64,000 nucleotides of DNA from CAYJPV01 sp964372095. GTDB taxonomy: Bacteria > Acidobacteriota > Vicinamibacteria > Vicinamibacterales > JAKQTR01. Below are positions 34,657 through 42,879 of this stretch, one piece after another. The notes under the pieces were generated by a model, which did no database searches, was not told where the DNA came from, and worked only from the letters and a program-made list of their open reading frames with translations. The stretch's first letter is position 1. Every line of letters starts with the position of its first letter. The DNA lies in assembly GCA_964372095.1 (NCBI GenBank), contig CAYJPV010000030.1, forward strand, positions 1 through 64,000, read 5' to 3'. Made by a program: the position numbers and the translations under genes.

Positions 34657-35001
34657 TCACCAGCGCGGTTCACGCGGCTCGCGCCGGCTGTTGCCGCCGC
34701 CGCCGCCGAACCCGCCTCGGTCGCCATCGCCGAACGAACGATCGCCGCCCGCTCCTTTCGGCCTGGCTTCGTTGACCACCAGGGCTCGCCCCTGCATCTG
34801 GTACTGGTGGAACTGCTCCACCGCCTTCTGCGCACCTTCCTCGGTCGCCATCTCCACGAACCCGAACCCTCGTGCACGGCCTGTCGCGGTATCCCGCATG
34901 ACCTGCACGTTGGCGACGGCCCCGGCCTGACCGAAGAGCTCGCGCAGCTCTTCGTCGGTGGCCTTGTACGGAAGGTTGCCGACGTACAATCTACGACCCA
35001 T
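34657..35001 (-). CDS. RRM-domain RNA-binding protein
   Basis: A 114-residue protein with one RNA-recognition motif: RNP2 LYVGNL (residues 5-10) and RNP1 RGFGFVEM (about 44-51), followed by a Gly/Arg-rich tail (GGFGGGGGNSRREPREPRW). It resembles the cold-inducible Rbp proteins of cyanobacteria and similar bacterial RRM proteins that bind single-stranded RNA. The ATG has a GGAGCGGG purine stretch upstream. A long leader (about 150 nt to a candidate promoter at 35158) is compatible with post-transcriptional control. Monocistronic on the minus strand. Confidence 0.92.
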   Translation of the reverse strand: MGRRLYVGNLPYKATDEELRELFGQAGAVANVQVMRDTATGRARGFGFVEMATEEGAQKAVEQFHQYQMQGRALVVNEARPKGAGGDRSFGDGDRGGFGGGGGNSRREPREPRW

Positions 35002-35157
35002 ACCCGTCCCGCTCCTGACTACCCCGCGCGCACAACAGGCAGCGACCAACCGGCGCGCAGACTCGGGCGGTCGCTGGGGAGATCGCTCACCCGGATGCGG
35101 GAGGGATATGACGCCGCCCATCCTGGCACGACTGGTGCGCTCTCGCCGAACGCGCGC

Positions 35158-35166
35158 AGTATACCA
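35158..35166 (-). promoter_or_regulatory. candidate extended -10 promoter of the RRM gene
   Basis: Read on the minus strand, TGG then TATACT, an extended -10. No well-spaced -35 is present: a TTGACA occurs only 8 nt upstream. This would give a leader of about 150 nt before the RRM start. Confidence 0.45.
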
Positions 35167-35259
35167 GATTGTGTCAATCCCCAAAGGTTGCCGCCTTCCT
35201 GCGGCCGGCGCGTCCCGGATCAGTTGCATTTGGCCGCGGCCCACCGATAGAGTGAAGAC

Positions 35260-35607
35260 ATGTGGCGCTCCGCAGTATTGCTGCTCGTCGTCATCACCGC
35301 CGCCGGGTGCGGCAAGCCCGCCCCCAACGTCGCCACCCGCCAGTTCCCCCTCACGGGCGAGATCCTCTCCATCAAGGCAGACCGCACGGAAGTCACGGTC
35401 AAGCACGATGAGGTCAAGGGGTTCATGGCGGCGATGACCATGCCGTTCGCGATCAAGGATCCGGCGCAGCTCGACGGCCTGGCTGCGGGAGACCTGATTG
35501 CGGCAACCTTGGTCGTCGCAGCCGAAGAATCGTTCCTGACGGGCATCAGGAAGACGGGCTCGGTTCCGGCCGACCGGCGGGGGGCGGGTCAGAAGCCGCC
35601 CATGTAG
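35260..35607 (+). CDS. CusF-like copper-binding lipoprotein
   Basis: A 115-residue lipoprotein with a signal peptide and lipobox (ITAAGC; Cys at about residue 17). The rest is a small beta-barrel domain of the CusF/copper-binding type: GEILSIKADRTEVTVKHDEVKG followed by FMAAMTMPFAIKDP, where the methionines of MxxMTMPF are the expected Cu(I) ligands. Such domains often precede a SCO1/SenC domain for cytochrome oxidase assembly; here it stands alone. Likely a periplasmic copper chaperone or sensor. Confidence 0.85.
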   Translation: MWRSAVLLLVVITAAGCGKPAPNVATRQFPLTGEILSIKADRTEVTVKHDEVKGFMAAMTMPFAIKDPAQLDGLAAGDLIAATLVVAAEESFLTGIRKTGSVPADRRGAGQKPPM

Positions 35608-35710
35608 GTCGCCCGGGATTCCCCGGCCCGGGCACCACGCCGCCGGCTGAAACGCATAGAATGGACGTCCCCCCTCGTGGCCGTGTCCGGCCACTCCCCT
35701 GGAGTATGTG

Positions 35711-37327
35711 ATGAGTGAGATGGTCTTGCTTGGCGACGAAGCGGTCGCCCTCGGCGCGGTTCACGCCGGCCTGACGGCGGCGTACGCGTACCCGGGTACG
35801 CCGTCCACCGAAATCCTCGAGTACCTGGTCCGCTACCAGGCCACACATCACCGGCCGCTGGCCTCCTGGTGTGCCAACGAAAAGACCGCGTACGAAGCGG
35901 CCCTCGGCGTGTCCTTCGCCGGGCGCCGGACGCTGGTCGCCATGAAACACGTCGGCCTGAACGTCGCGGCCGACCCGTTCATGAACTCCGCGCTGGTGGC
36001 CATCAATGGCGGGTTCGTCCTGGCCGTCGCCGACGACCCGGGTATGCACAGTTCGCAGAACGAGCAGGACAGCCGGTTCTACGCGGACTTCGCCCACGTG
36101 GTGTGCTTCGAACCGACCACCCACCAGGACGCCTACGAGATGACCCGGGAAGCGTTCGACGTATCCGAGCGGTTCGGCATCCCGATCATGATCCGCCTCG
36201 TCACCCGCCTGGCCCACAGCCGGGGCATCGTCCGGGTGTCCGAGCCGCGCGCCGAGAATCCCGCCCGACGATCGACCGAGCGGGCCTCGTGGATTCTGCT
36301 GCCAGCCAACGCCCGCCGCGAGTGGCGCTCCCTGCTCGAACGCCAGGGGGCGATCAAAGCCTACGCGAGCGCCAGCCCCTTCAACACCATGTCGCCCGGA
36401 GGCGACGGAGCCGGCTTCGGCGTCATCACGACGGGCCTCGCGCGGAATTACCTGTTCGAGAACATGGAAGACCTGCCCGTCAGGCCCGCGCACCTCCACG
36501 TTGGCGTGTATCCCTTTCCGGCAGACACCATCCGCGCGTTCGTCGGAAACCTGAAGCGGGTGCTCGTACTGGAGGAAGGCTATCCCATCATCGAGCGCGC
36601 GCTGCGCGGCATCGTGCCGCCGCCGCTCGAGGTCCAGGGGCGCCAGTCCGGCCACGTGCCGCCCGACGGCGAGTTGAACCCCGACATCGTCCGGGCGGCG
36701 CTGGGCCAGCCGGCCCGCCGCACCCTGACCCTCGCGGGTGTCGACCTGCCCGGGCGCCCGCCACAACTGTGCGCCGGGTGCCCGCACAGCGACAGCTTCC
36801 ACTCGGTGACCGATGCGATTCGCGAGTTCCCGGACGCGGTGGTCACGTCGGACATCGGGTGTTACACCCTCGGCGCCCTGCCGCCGTACAACGCCATTGA
36901 CACGTGTGTCTGCATGGGCGCCTCGGTGGGCATGGCCAAAGGCGCGGCCGACGCCGGCTTCCACCCGGTCGTGGCCGTGATTGGCGACAGCACGTTCCTG
37001 CATTCGGGCATCACGCCGCTGCTCGACGCGGTCACCGCCGAGACGCCGATGACGCTGCTCATCCTCGACAACAAGACCGTGGGCATGACTGGCGGCCAGC
37101 CCACCATTCGGCCCTCATCCGAACTCGAAGGACTCGTCCGGGGCCTCGGCGTGCCGGACGCCCACTTGCATGTGCTCGAGGCACACCCGCGCAACACCGC
37201 CGCCAATACCGAGATTCTGAAACGCGAGATCCAGCATCGCGGCATCTCGGTCATCATTGCGGTCCGCGAGTGTATCGAGACGGCCAAGCGCAGCAAGCAG
37301 GAGAAGGCCGCCGCAGCGCAGGCCTGA
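35711..37327 (+). CDS. iorA: indolepyruvate ferredoxin oxidoreductase alpha subunit, lacking the ferredoxin domain
   Basis: A 538-residue TPP-dependent 2-oxoacid:ferredoxin oxidoreductase subunit. It carries the pyrimidine-binding part at the N-terminus (AYAYPGTPSTEILEYL, NEKTAYEAALGVS) and the TPP/Mg part later (LCAGCPHSDSFHS, VVTSDIGCYTLGALPP, GDSTFLHSGITPLLDAV). It oxidises aryl-pyruvates to aryl-acyl-CoA. Characterised IorA proteins have a C-terminal domain with two [4Fe-4S] clusters, but this one ends at IETAKRSKQEKAAAAQA with no cysteine cluster. Start ATG at 35711 with GGAG 6 nt upstream. First gene of iorA-iorB-ACD. Confidence 0.88.
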   Translation: MSEMVLLGDEAVALGAVHAGLTAAYAYPGTPSTEILEYLVRYQATHHRPLASWCANEKTAYEAALGVSFAGRRTLVAMKHVGLNVAADPFMNSALVAINGGFVLAVADDPGMHSSQNEQDSRFYADFAHVVCFEPTTHQDAYEMTREAFDVSERFGIPIMIRLVTRLAHSRGIVRVSEPRAENPARRSTERASWILLPANARREWRSLLERQGAIKAYASASPFNTMSPGGDGAGFGVITTGLARNYLFENMEDLPVRPAHLHVGVYPFPADTIRAFVGNLKRVLVLEEGYPIIERALRGIVPPPLEVQGRQSGHVPPDGELNPDIVRAALGQPARRTLTLAGVDLPGRPPQLCAGCPHSDSFHSVTDAIREFPDAVVTSDIGCYTLGALPPYNAIDTCVCMGASVGMAKGAADAGFHPVVAVIGDSTFLHSGITPLLDAVTAETPMTLLILDNKTVGMTGGQPTIRPSSELEGLVRGLGVPDAHLHVLEAHPRNTAANTEILKREIQHRGISVIIAVRECIETAKRSKQEKAAAAQA

Positions 37328-37340
37328 GCAGGAGTATCCG

Positions 37341-37925
37341 ATGAAGTTCGACATCATTCTGGCCGGCGTGGGAGGACAGGGCGTCCTGTCGGTCTCGGCG
37401 ATCATCGCGTCCAGCGCCATGCAGGAGGGCCTCCACGTGAAGCAGTCCGAGGTTCACGGGATGTCCCAGCGCGGCGGCGCGGTGCTGGCCAACCTTCGCC
37501 TCTCGGACAAGCCCATCGCCAGCGATCTCATCCCTCGCGGCACGGCGGCGATGGTGCTCAGCATGGAGCCGCTCGAGAGCCTCCGCTACCTGGAGTACAT
37601 GTCGGCCGATACCGTGCTGATCACGGCGGCCGAGCCCGTCCGCAACATTGACGACTACCCGGACCTCGACGGGCTGCTCGCCAGAATCCGTGAATTGCCC
37701 CATGCCACCGTGCTGGATGCGGAGCGCCTGGCCAGGCAGGCCGGGTCGGCCCGGGCCACCAACATGGTCATCGTGGGAGCTGCGTCGCACTGGCTGCCGG
37801 TCAAGCTCGAGACCATCGAGCACTTCGTCCGCACCCTGTTCGCCAGCAAAGGCGACAAGGTGGTCGACACGAACATCACGGCGCTGAGAGCCGGCCGCGC
37901 GTCCGCAGCCGGCGGACGGGCATAG
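37341..37925 (+). CDS. iorB: indolepyruvate oxidoreductase beta subunit
   Basis: A 194-residue gamma-type subunit of the 2-oxoacid oxidoreductase. It has the typical IILAGVGGQGVLSVSAIIA N-terminus, the SEVHGMSQRGGAV motif and the SDLIPRGTAAMVLSMEPLE block. It pairs with IorA in CoA-dependent oxidation of indole-, phenyl- or hydroxyphenyl-pyruvate. It starts 13 nt after iorA with a GGAG ribosome binding site, and the synthetase gene follows after 15 nt, so all three are one transcription unit. Confidence 0.92.
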   Translation: MKFDIILAGVGGQGVLSVSAIIASSAMQEGLHVKQSEVHGMSQRGGAVLANLRLSDKPIASDLIPRGTAAMVLSMEPLESLRYLEYMSADTVLITAAEPVRNIDDYPDLDGLLARIRELPHATVLDAERLARQAGSARATNMVIVGAASHWLPVKLETIEHFVRTLFASKGDKVVDTNITALRAGRASAAGGRA

Positions 37926-37940
37926 GCCAAGAGGTCAGTG

Positions 37941-40196
37941 ATGGACACCGCGCGCGTCACCGCAATCCTGGAGGCGGTCCACGCCGATGGCCGGGACACG
38001 TTGCTCGAAACCGAGGGGCTTCAGCTTCTGGCGGCGCTCGGGCTCACAGCGCCCCGCCACGTGCTGGTCCCGCCGGGGCGGGCCCTGCGCGACGGCGAGT
38101 TCGACGCGCTCCCGGGTTCGCGCGCCGTCGTCAAGGTGATTTCCCCCGGAATTCTGCACAAGAGCGACGTCGGCGGCGTGGCCATCGTCGACAAATCCAC
38201 CCCCACCATCGCCACCACCATCGAGGGCATGCACGCGCGCCTCGGCTCGCAGGGCGTCATCGGCTACACGGTCAACGAGTTTGTCCCGTACCCTGCGGCC
38301 CTTGGCCACGAGCTGATCGTGGGCCTGCGCTGGACGGACGACGTCGGACCGGTGGTCAGCGTCGGCGCCGGCGGCATCTATACCGAGTTCCTCTCGGGAC
38401 ACTTCAAGCCGGGTCACGGCCTGGCGATCTTCGCGCCCGGGCTCGCCACGCGGGCGTCCATCCGCGACGCGCTCGGCGGCGTGGCCGTCGTCCGGCTCAT
38501 GACGGCGTCCCTGCGGGGCCAGGCGCCACGCCTCGACATCGAGCGGCTCGTCGACGTGGTGGCGGCCTTCCTCGCCCTGGCCCGCTCCCATGGCGATCGC
38601 CTGGCCGAGTGCGAAGTCAACCCGTTCGTCGTCACGGCCGACGGCCGGATCGTCGCGCTCGATATCCTGGTGAAGATGCGGGATCCGGACGCGGTGGTGC
38701 GCCGCATCCCCCGACCGCTCGACAAGCTGGGTAAGCTGCTGCAGCCGGCGTCGGTGGCCATCATGGGGGTCTCCGAGCGCCTCAACCCCGGTCACATCAT
38801 CGTCAACAATCTGATCCGGGAAGGATTCGCCCACGACCGTATCTTCATCGTCAAACCGGGCTGCACGCAGATTGAAGGCTGCCGCTGCGTACCCGAGATT
38901 GCCGCGCTGCCCGAACGGGTCGACCTGTTCGTCCTCGCGGTCGACGCCGCCCAGGCCTCGACCGCGATCGTCACGATCATCGAGCGTGCCGCCGCCGAGA
39001 GCATCGTGCTGATCCCCGGGGGGCTCGAAGAGAAGTCCGGCAGCGAGGTGATCGTGGCCCGCATGCACGAAGCCCTGACGCGCGCACGGGCGAGCGCGTG
39101 GGGCGGGCCCGTCATCAACGGCGGGAACTGCCTCGGCATCCGTTCACGGCCAGGGCGGTACGACACCACGTTTATCCCCGAATACAAGTTCCCCGTACCG
39201 AGCGGCCAGCCTTCGCGCGTGGCGCTGGTGTCCCAGAGCGGCGCGTTCGCGTTGTCCCGCGCCAACAAACTCGGCGTCCTCAATCCCAAGTACTCGGTGA
39301 CCCTGGGCAACCAGATGGATCTCACCGTCGGCGACTACGTCACGTATCTCCAGGACGACCCGGAGATCGACGTGTTCGCCGTGTACGTCGAGGGCTTCCG
39401 GCCCCTCGACGGCCTGCGGTTCCTCGAGGCCGCCACGCGGATTGTCGAGAGCGGCCGAACGGTCATTCTGTACAAGGCCGGCCGCACGCCGGCGGGCGCC
39501 AAGGCGTCGGCCAGCCACACGGCGTCGATTGCGGGTGACTACACCGTCATGCGCACCCTGGCCGAGTCTCTCGGCATCGTCGTGGCGGACACCCTCGAGG
39601 ACTTCGAGGACCTGACGCTGCTCTTTGCCCAGCTCGGGCGGCGACCCGTCGCCGGGTGGCGCCTGGCCGCGGTCTCGAATGCCGGGTTCGAGTGTGTAGC
39701 GGTCGCCGACAACCTCGGACGGTTCACGCTCCCGGCCTTCGGCGACGACACGCTGCGGAAACTGGGCGAGGTCTTCGCGGCCAACCGCATCGCCCAGCTG
39801 GTGGACCTGAACAACCCGATCGATCTCACACCGATGACGGGGGATGCGGGATACGTCCAGACCCTCGACGCGCTGCTTCGTGATCCGGGGACCGACGCCG
39901 TCCTCGTCGGGTGTGTCCCTTTCAGCGCGGCGGTCCAGACCTTGCCGGCGGCCGACAACCACCCCGAGAACCTGAACGACACCTCGTCGGTCGTGGCCGG
40001 GTTCATACGCCTGAAGCAGACGTCGGACAAACCGTGGGTGGCCGTCGTCGACGCCGGACCGCTCTACGATCCGATGAGCCGATCATTACTCGCCGCCGGC
40101 GTGCCCACCTTCAGAGCAGCCGATCGTGCGTTGCGCCTGCTCAACGTGTACTGCGCCGCGCGGCGACGCGCGGGGGCCCGGCCCGGACTCGACTGA
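37941..40196 (+). CDS. ADP-forming acyl-CoA synthetase, fused beta-alpha order
   Basis: A 751-residue NDP-forming acyl-CoA synthetase. The N-terminal ~240 residues are the ATP-grasp (beta) domain (KVISPGILHKSDVGGV, CEVNPFVVTADG). From about 255 on come the CoA-binding (LLQPASVAIMGVSERLNPGHI) and succinyl-CoA-ligase-like (alpha) domains with the phospho-histidine motif KASASHTASIAGD. Many fused bacterial homologues have alpha before beta, so the order here is permuted. The enzyme makes ATP from acyl-CoA plus ADP and phosphate. Beside iorAB it should release aryl-acetate from aryl-acetyl-CoA and conserve energy. ATG at 37941 has GAGG 6 nt upstream. Confidence 0.9.
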   Translation: MDTARVTAILEAVHADGRDTLLETEGLQLLAALGLTAPRHVLVPPGRALRDGEFDALPGSRAVVKVISPGILHKSDVGGVAIVDKSTPTIATTIEGMHARLGSQGVIGYTVNEFVPYPAALGHELIVGLRWTDDVGPVVSVGAGGIYTEFLSGHFKPGHGLAIFAPGLATRASIRDALGGVAVVRLMTASLRGQAPRLDIERLVDVVAAFLALARSHGDRLAECEVNPFVVTADGRIVALDILVKMRDPDAVVRRIPRPLDKLGKLLQPASVAIMGVSERLNPGHIIVNNLIREGFAHDRIFIVKPGCTQIEGCRCVPEIAALPERVDLFVLAVDAAQASTAIVTIIERAAAESIVLIPGGLEEKSGSEVIVARMHEALTRARASAWGGPVINGGNCLGIRSRPGRYDTTFIPEYKFPVPSGQPSRVALVSQSGAFALSRANKLGVLNPKYSVTLGNQMDLTVGDYVTYLQDDPEIDVFAVYVEGFRPLDGLRFLEAATRIVESGRTVILYKAGRTPAGAKASASHTASIAGDYTVMRTLAESLGIVVADTLEDFEDLTLLFAQLGRRPVAGWRLAAVSNAGFECVAVADNLGRFTLPAFGDDTLRKLGEVFAANRIAQLVDLNNPIDLTPMTGDAGYVQTLDALLRDPGTDAVLVGCVPFSAAVQTLPAADNHPENLNDTSSVVAGFIRLKQTSDKPWVAVVDAGPLYDPMSRSLLAAGVPTFRAADRALRLLNVYCAARRRAGARPGLD

Positions 40197-40210
40197 GCGG
40201 CGTACGCCCG

Positions 40211-40912
40211 ATGACGGCCCCCCCGCCGCTCTCCATGTTCCTCCCAGAGGAACGGCGCCTGATCAGGCGCCTGTCGACGCCCGATCGTGTCCAGGCTTTT
40301 CTCAATGCCTTGCCGTACAACCAGGAGCAACGCCCTCCCGGCGAGACACTCCGGAGTTTCCGGGGCATCGTGCGGCACCGTACCGCACACTGCCTCGAGG
40401 CCGCGCTGGCCGCGGCCGTGATCCTGGAACAGCATGGGTATCCGCCGCTGGTGCTGAGTTTCGAATCGATCGACAAGCTGGACCACGTCATCTTCGCCTA
40501 TCGCGCGGGCGGACGGTGGGGCGCGATTGCCCGGTCGCGCGATCCGGGGCTGCATGGACGGAAACCCGTCTTTCCGACGGCGCGGGCGCTGGCCAGAAGC
40601 TACTTCGATCCGTACGTGGACCTGACCGGGTGCATCACGGCGTTCGCCGTTGTCGATGTCGGGCGGGCGATGGGGTCCTACGACTGGCGACTCTCGGTGC
40701 GCAACGTGTGGAAGGTCGAACAGATGCTCATCGACTACCGTCACACGCCGTTGCCCGTGAACTGGTCACGTGAACGGACCCTGCGGGCGCGATACCGGCG
40801 TTTCGTCGAGGCGTATCCTGGCAAGAAGCCCGTTGGCTACGACGGCCGCGAGACGTGGACGCCGCTGCCGCGCGCGTACACCGCGCCCGGCTACGAAGTG
40901 GACTGGGTCTGA
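40211..40912 (+). CDS. transglutaminase-like (papain-fold) protein of unknown function
   Basis: A 233-residue cytoplasmic protein with no named family that I can assign. A plausible Cys-His-Asp triad is visible: Cys in RTAHCLEAALAAA (about residue 61), His in DKLDHVIFAYR (about 93) and Asp in ARSRDPGLHGRKP (about 111). The order and spacing fit a transglutaminase-like fold. The C-terminus is rich in Arg/Tyr/Pro. It starts 14 nt after the acyl-CoA synthetase stop and could belong to the same transcription unit, but its role there is obscure. The ATG at 40211 is the first sensible start. Confidence 0.7.
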   Translation: MTAPPPLSMFLPEERRLIRRLSTPDRVQAFLNALPYNQEQRPPGETLRSFRGIVRHRTAHCLEAALAAAVILEQHGYPPLVLSFESIDKLDHVIFAYRAGGRWGAIARSRDPGLHGRKPVFPTARALARSYFDPYVDLTGCITAFAVVDVGRAMGSYDWRLSVRNVWKVEQMLIDYRHTPLPVNWSRERTLRARYRRFVEAYPGKKPVGYDGRETWTPLPRAYTAPGYEVDWV

Positions 40913-40969
<57 letters not shown>

Positions 40970-41272
40970 TCAGTCCAGATCAAAATCCCGCTTCGGCTTG
41001 CTGATCGGTTCCTGGCGGGCCTGTTTGAGCGCCTCGTCGAACCGGCGCGACAAGGCGTCTCCCCGATGTTTCTCGGCCTCCACCGACTGCTGAAAGACCG
41101 CCTCGCGGCGCGCCTTCTCCTCGGCGATCAACTGAGACGCCCGATCCAAGTCAGGGCGATCCTCACGTGGAGCTTCGCGATGCGAGATGACGCGGTCAAG
41201 GTTCTTGTCGATCACCAGCACGGATGAACAGCACGGGCACGTCACTTCGATCTCGGACTTCAGTTTCGCCAT
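40970..41272 (-). CDS. small protein with N-terminal Cys-rich half zinc-ribbon
   Basis: A 100-residue protein. The N-terminus has VTCPCCSSVLVIDKN, one half of a zinc-ribbon-like knuckle (C-P-C-C), followed by a charged, probably helical region (about 30-100) rich in Arg, Glu and Asp. No second cysteine pair exists, so metal binding would need a dimer. It follows the lipoprotein gene by 11 nt on the same strand. Function unknown. Confidence 0.72.
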   Translation of the reverse strand: MAKLKSEIEVTCPCCSSVLVIDKNLDRVISHREAPREDRPDLDRASQLIAEEKARREAVFQQSVEAEKHRGDALSRRFDEALKQARQEPISKPKRDFDLD

Positions 41273-41283
41273 ACGACACCATT

Positions 41284-41661
41284 CTACCGCTTCCTCCCCT
41301 CCCCCCACACCAGGCGAACCGGTTTGCCCCCTGCTGTCGTGGCTGTGACCTCGATACCCTGGACGGTTTGCCTGGCAGGGTTGAAGCGCTGCCCGAATCC
41401 TGCCACGAACGTGTCCAGCGGCACACCAAAACGCTCGCCGGCCGGCATGGCTGCCCTGGTCACCCGATAGTGGTTGTTGAGCCAGATTTCGACGGCCAGC
41501 CAGTCCTCGCTCGTCAGGTTCTGCACGGTGAGAACCCGCCCCTCCACCACGATGGGCTCGGGCTCCGTTCCGGAGCACGCCGAGAGGAACAACGCCACAA
41601 CAACCACGCCTGCCAGCCACGCCACCCGATCACGCACACGGCACCTCCGGTCGCTCATCAT
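41284..41661 (-). CDS. small lipoprotein of unknown function
   Basis: A 125-residue exported lipoprotein: basic N-terminus, hydrophobic segment VAWLAGVVVVALFLSAC with a lipobox (LSAC; Cys about 29), and a 95-residue mature domain with alternating strands (IVVEGRVLTVQNLTSEDW, AVEIWLNNHYRV). No family recognised; it resembles FxLYD-like or other small Ig-like envelope domains only vaguely. First gene of a pair with the Cys-rich protein. A heptamer tract lies directly upstream. Confidence 0.72.
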   Translation of the reverse strand: MMSDRRCRVRDRVAWLAGVVVVALFLSACSGTEPEPIVVEGRVLTVQNLTSEDWLAVEIWLNNHYRVTRAAMPAGERFGVPLDTFVAGFGQRFNPARQTVQGIEVTATTAGGKPVRLVWGEGRKR

Positions 41662-41700
41662 ACCTGGGGGTTGGGGGTTGGGGATTGGGGATTGGGGGAA
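41662..41700. repeat. heptamer tract 10
   Basis: GGGGTTG and GGGATTG units in the divergent region between the lipoprotein gene and the SPFH gene, immediately upstream of the SPFH promoter. Confidence 0.82.
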
Positions 41701-41710
41701 AGCAACAGAG

Positions 41711-41739
41711 TTGACAGACAGATTTCAGAGTGATATCAT
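41711..41739 (+). promoter_or_regulatory. sigma-70 promoter of the SPFH gene
   Basis: Consensus -35 TTGACA (41711-41716), 17-nt spacer, -10 TATCAT (41734-41739, five of six). Transcription would begin near 41746, giving a short leader with a CGGAGG ribosome binding site before the ATG at 41761. This is the clearest promoter in the window. Confidence 0.8.
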
Positions 41740-41760
41740 TTCGCAAGCATCGGAGGTTGT

Positions 41761-42642
41761 ATGTCCATGGTTCGCGAAGTCGAGCGCAAGGTGCAGTCGG
41801 GCTGGCTGGTGTTCCCCCTCCTGTTCGCCATCCTCGTGGCGACTATCTACGGGTTCGTCCGGGCCGCGTCGGCACCGGAACCCGACGGACTGATGATTCT
41901 GGTGTGGGTCGTGGTGTTCGTCGTCGACTTCTTCGGCTGGTTGGGCTTCTTCATCATCAACCCCAACGAAGCCAAGGTGCTGCAGTTGTTCGGCAACTAT
42001 GTCGGCACCGTGAAGGCGGCGGGTTTCCACTGGGCCAACCCGCTGTACAGCAAACGCCGGATCTCGCTCCGGATCCGGAACTTCGAGACGACGCGCCTGA
42101 AGGTCAACGACCTCGAGGGCAACCCCATCGAAATCGCCGCAGTCGTGGTGTGGAGAGTGGTCGAGACCGCCGAAGCGTGCTTCGAGGTCGACGACTACAC
42201 GAACTACGTTCACGTGCAGAGCGAGTCCGCGATCCGGAATCTCTCGACCAGCTACGCGTATGACTCCCACGTGGAGAACCAGATGTCACTGCGCGGCAAT
42301 ACGGCCGAAGTCGCCGCGCACCTCCAGACCGAAATCCAGGACCGCCTGTCGAAGGCCGGCGTGGAAGTGATCGAGGCGCGGATCAGCCATCTGGCCTACG
42401 CGCCCGAAATCGCCGCGGCCATGCTGCAGCGTCAGCAGGCCTCCGCCATCATCGCGGCTCGGACCCGCATCGTCGAAGGCGCCGTCGGGATGGTCGAGAT
42501 GGCCCTCGAGCGTCTCAACCAGAAGGACATCGTCCACCTCGACGAGGATCGAAAAGCCGCCATGGTCAGCAACCTGCTCGTCGTCCTGTGCGGAGAACGA
42601 GCCGCCCAGCCGGTCGTCAACACCGGAACCATCTATCAGTAG
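41761..42642 (+). CDS. SPFH/Band 7 domain membrane protein
   Basis: A 293-residue stomatin/prohibitin-like protein. There are two N-terminal hydrophobic segments (about 17-38 and 45-65), then the SPFH domain (NPNEAKVLQLFGNYVGTVK, VVVWRVVETAEACFEVDDY), and a helical C-terminal region with AMLQRQQASAIIAARTRIVEGAVGMV, the usual SPFH coiled segment. SPFH proteins form membrane-associated rings and organise membrane microdomains or proteases. A small RHH protein gene follows after 3 nt, a pairing that suggests a shared function. Transcribed from the strong promoter at 41711-41739. Confidence 0.9.
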   Translation: MSMVREVERKVQSGWLVFPLLFAILVATIYGFVRAASAPEPDGLMILVWVVVFVVDFFGWLGFFIINPNEAKVLQLFGNYVGTVKAAGFHWANPLYSKRRISLRIRNFETTRLKVNDLEGNPIEIAAVVVWRVVETAEACFEVDDYTNYVHVQSESAIRNLSTSYAYDSHVENQMSLRGNTAEVAAHLQTEIQDRLSKAGVEVIEARISHLAYAPEIAAAMLQRQQASAIIAARTRIVEGAVGMVEMALERLNQKDIVHLDEDRKAAMVSNLLVVLCGERAAQPVVNTGTIYQ

Positions 42643-42645
42643 GGC

Positions 42646-42852
42646 GTGACTGTGGCTGACCGAAAACCGTTCCTGCTTCGGATCGACGCGTCGCTGCTGG
42701 AAGCGGTGCACCGGTGGGCGAATGACGACCTGCGCAGCCTCAACGCGCAGATCGAGTTCATCCTGCGGCGTGCGCTGCAGGAATCCGGGCGCGTCAAGCA
42801 GGCCGGAGACACAAAAACGGGCCGCCGGGAGACCGGCGGCCCGCAGTCGTAG
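42646..42852 (+). CDS. small ribbon-helix-helix (Arc-like) protein
   Basis: A 68-residue protein with an Arc/MetJ-like RHH pattern: strand FLLRIDASLLEAVHRWAND followed by helix LRSLNAQIEFILRRALQE. A charged tail (TKTGRRETGGPQS) follows. It starts 3 nt after the SPFH stop with GTG (a second GTG two codons on is also possible). Such proteins bind DNA as dimers; here it may act on the SPFH operon or as an adaptor. Its 3' end overlaps a hairpin that terminates the convergent operon. Confidence 0.78.
   Translation: MTVADRKPFLLRIDASLLEAVHRWANDDLRSLNAQIEFILRRALQESGRVKQAGDTKTGRRETGGPQS
42811..42842 (-). terminator. intrinsic terminator of the sigma/anti-sigma/TlpA operon
   Basis: Perfect 10-bp stem (GGGCCGCCGG / CCGGCGGCCC) with a GAGA loop on the plus strand at 42819-42842. 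On the minus strand the stem is followed by GTTTTTGTG, a terminator T-tract. It sits inside the 3' end of the RHH gene on the other strand. Confidence 0.82.
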
Positions 42853-42879
42853 CCGCAGAGCCTGCGTGGAGGGCTGCGA

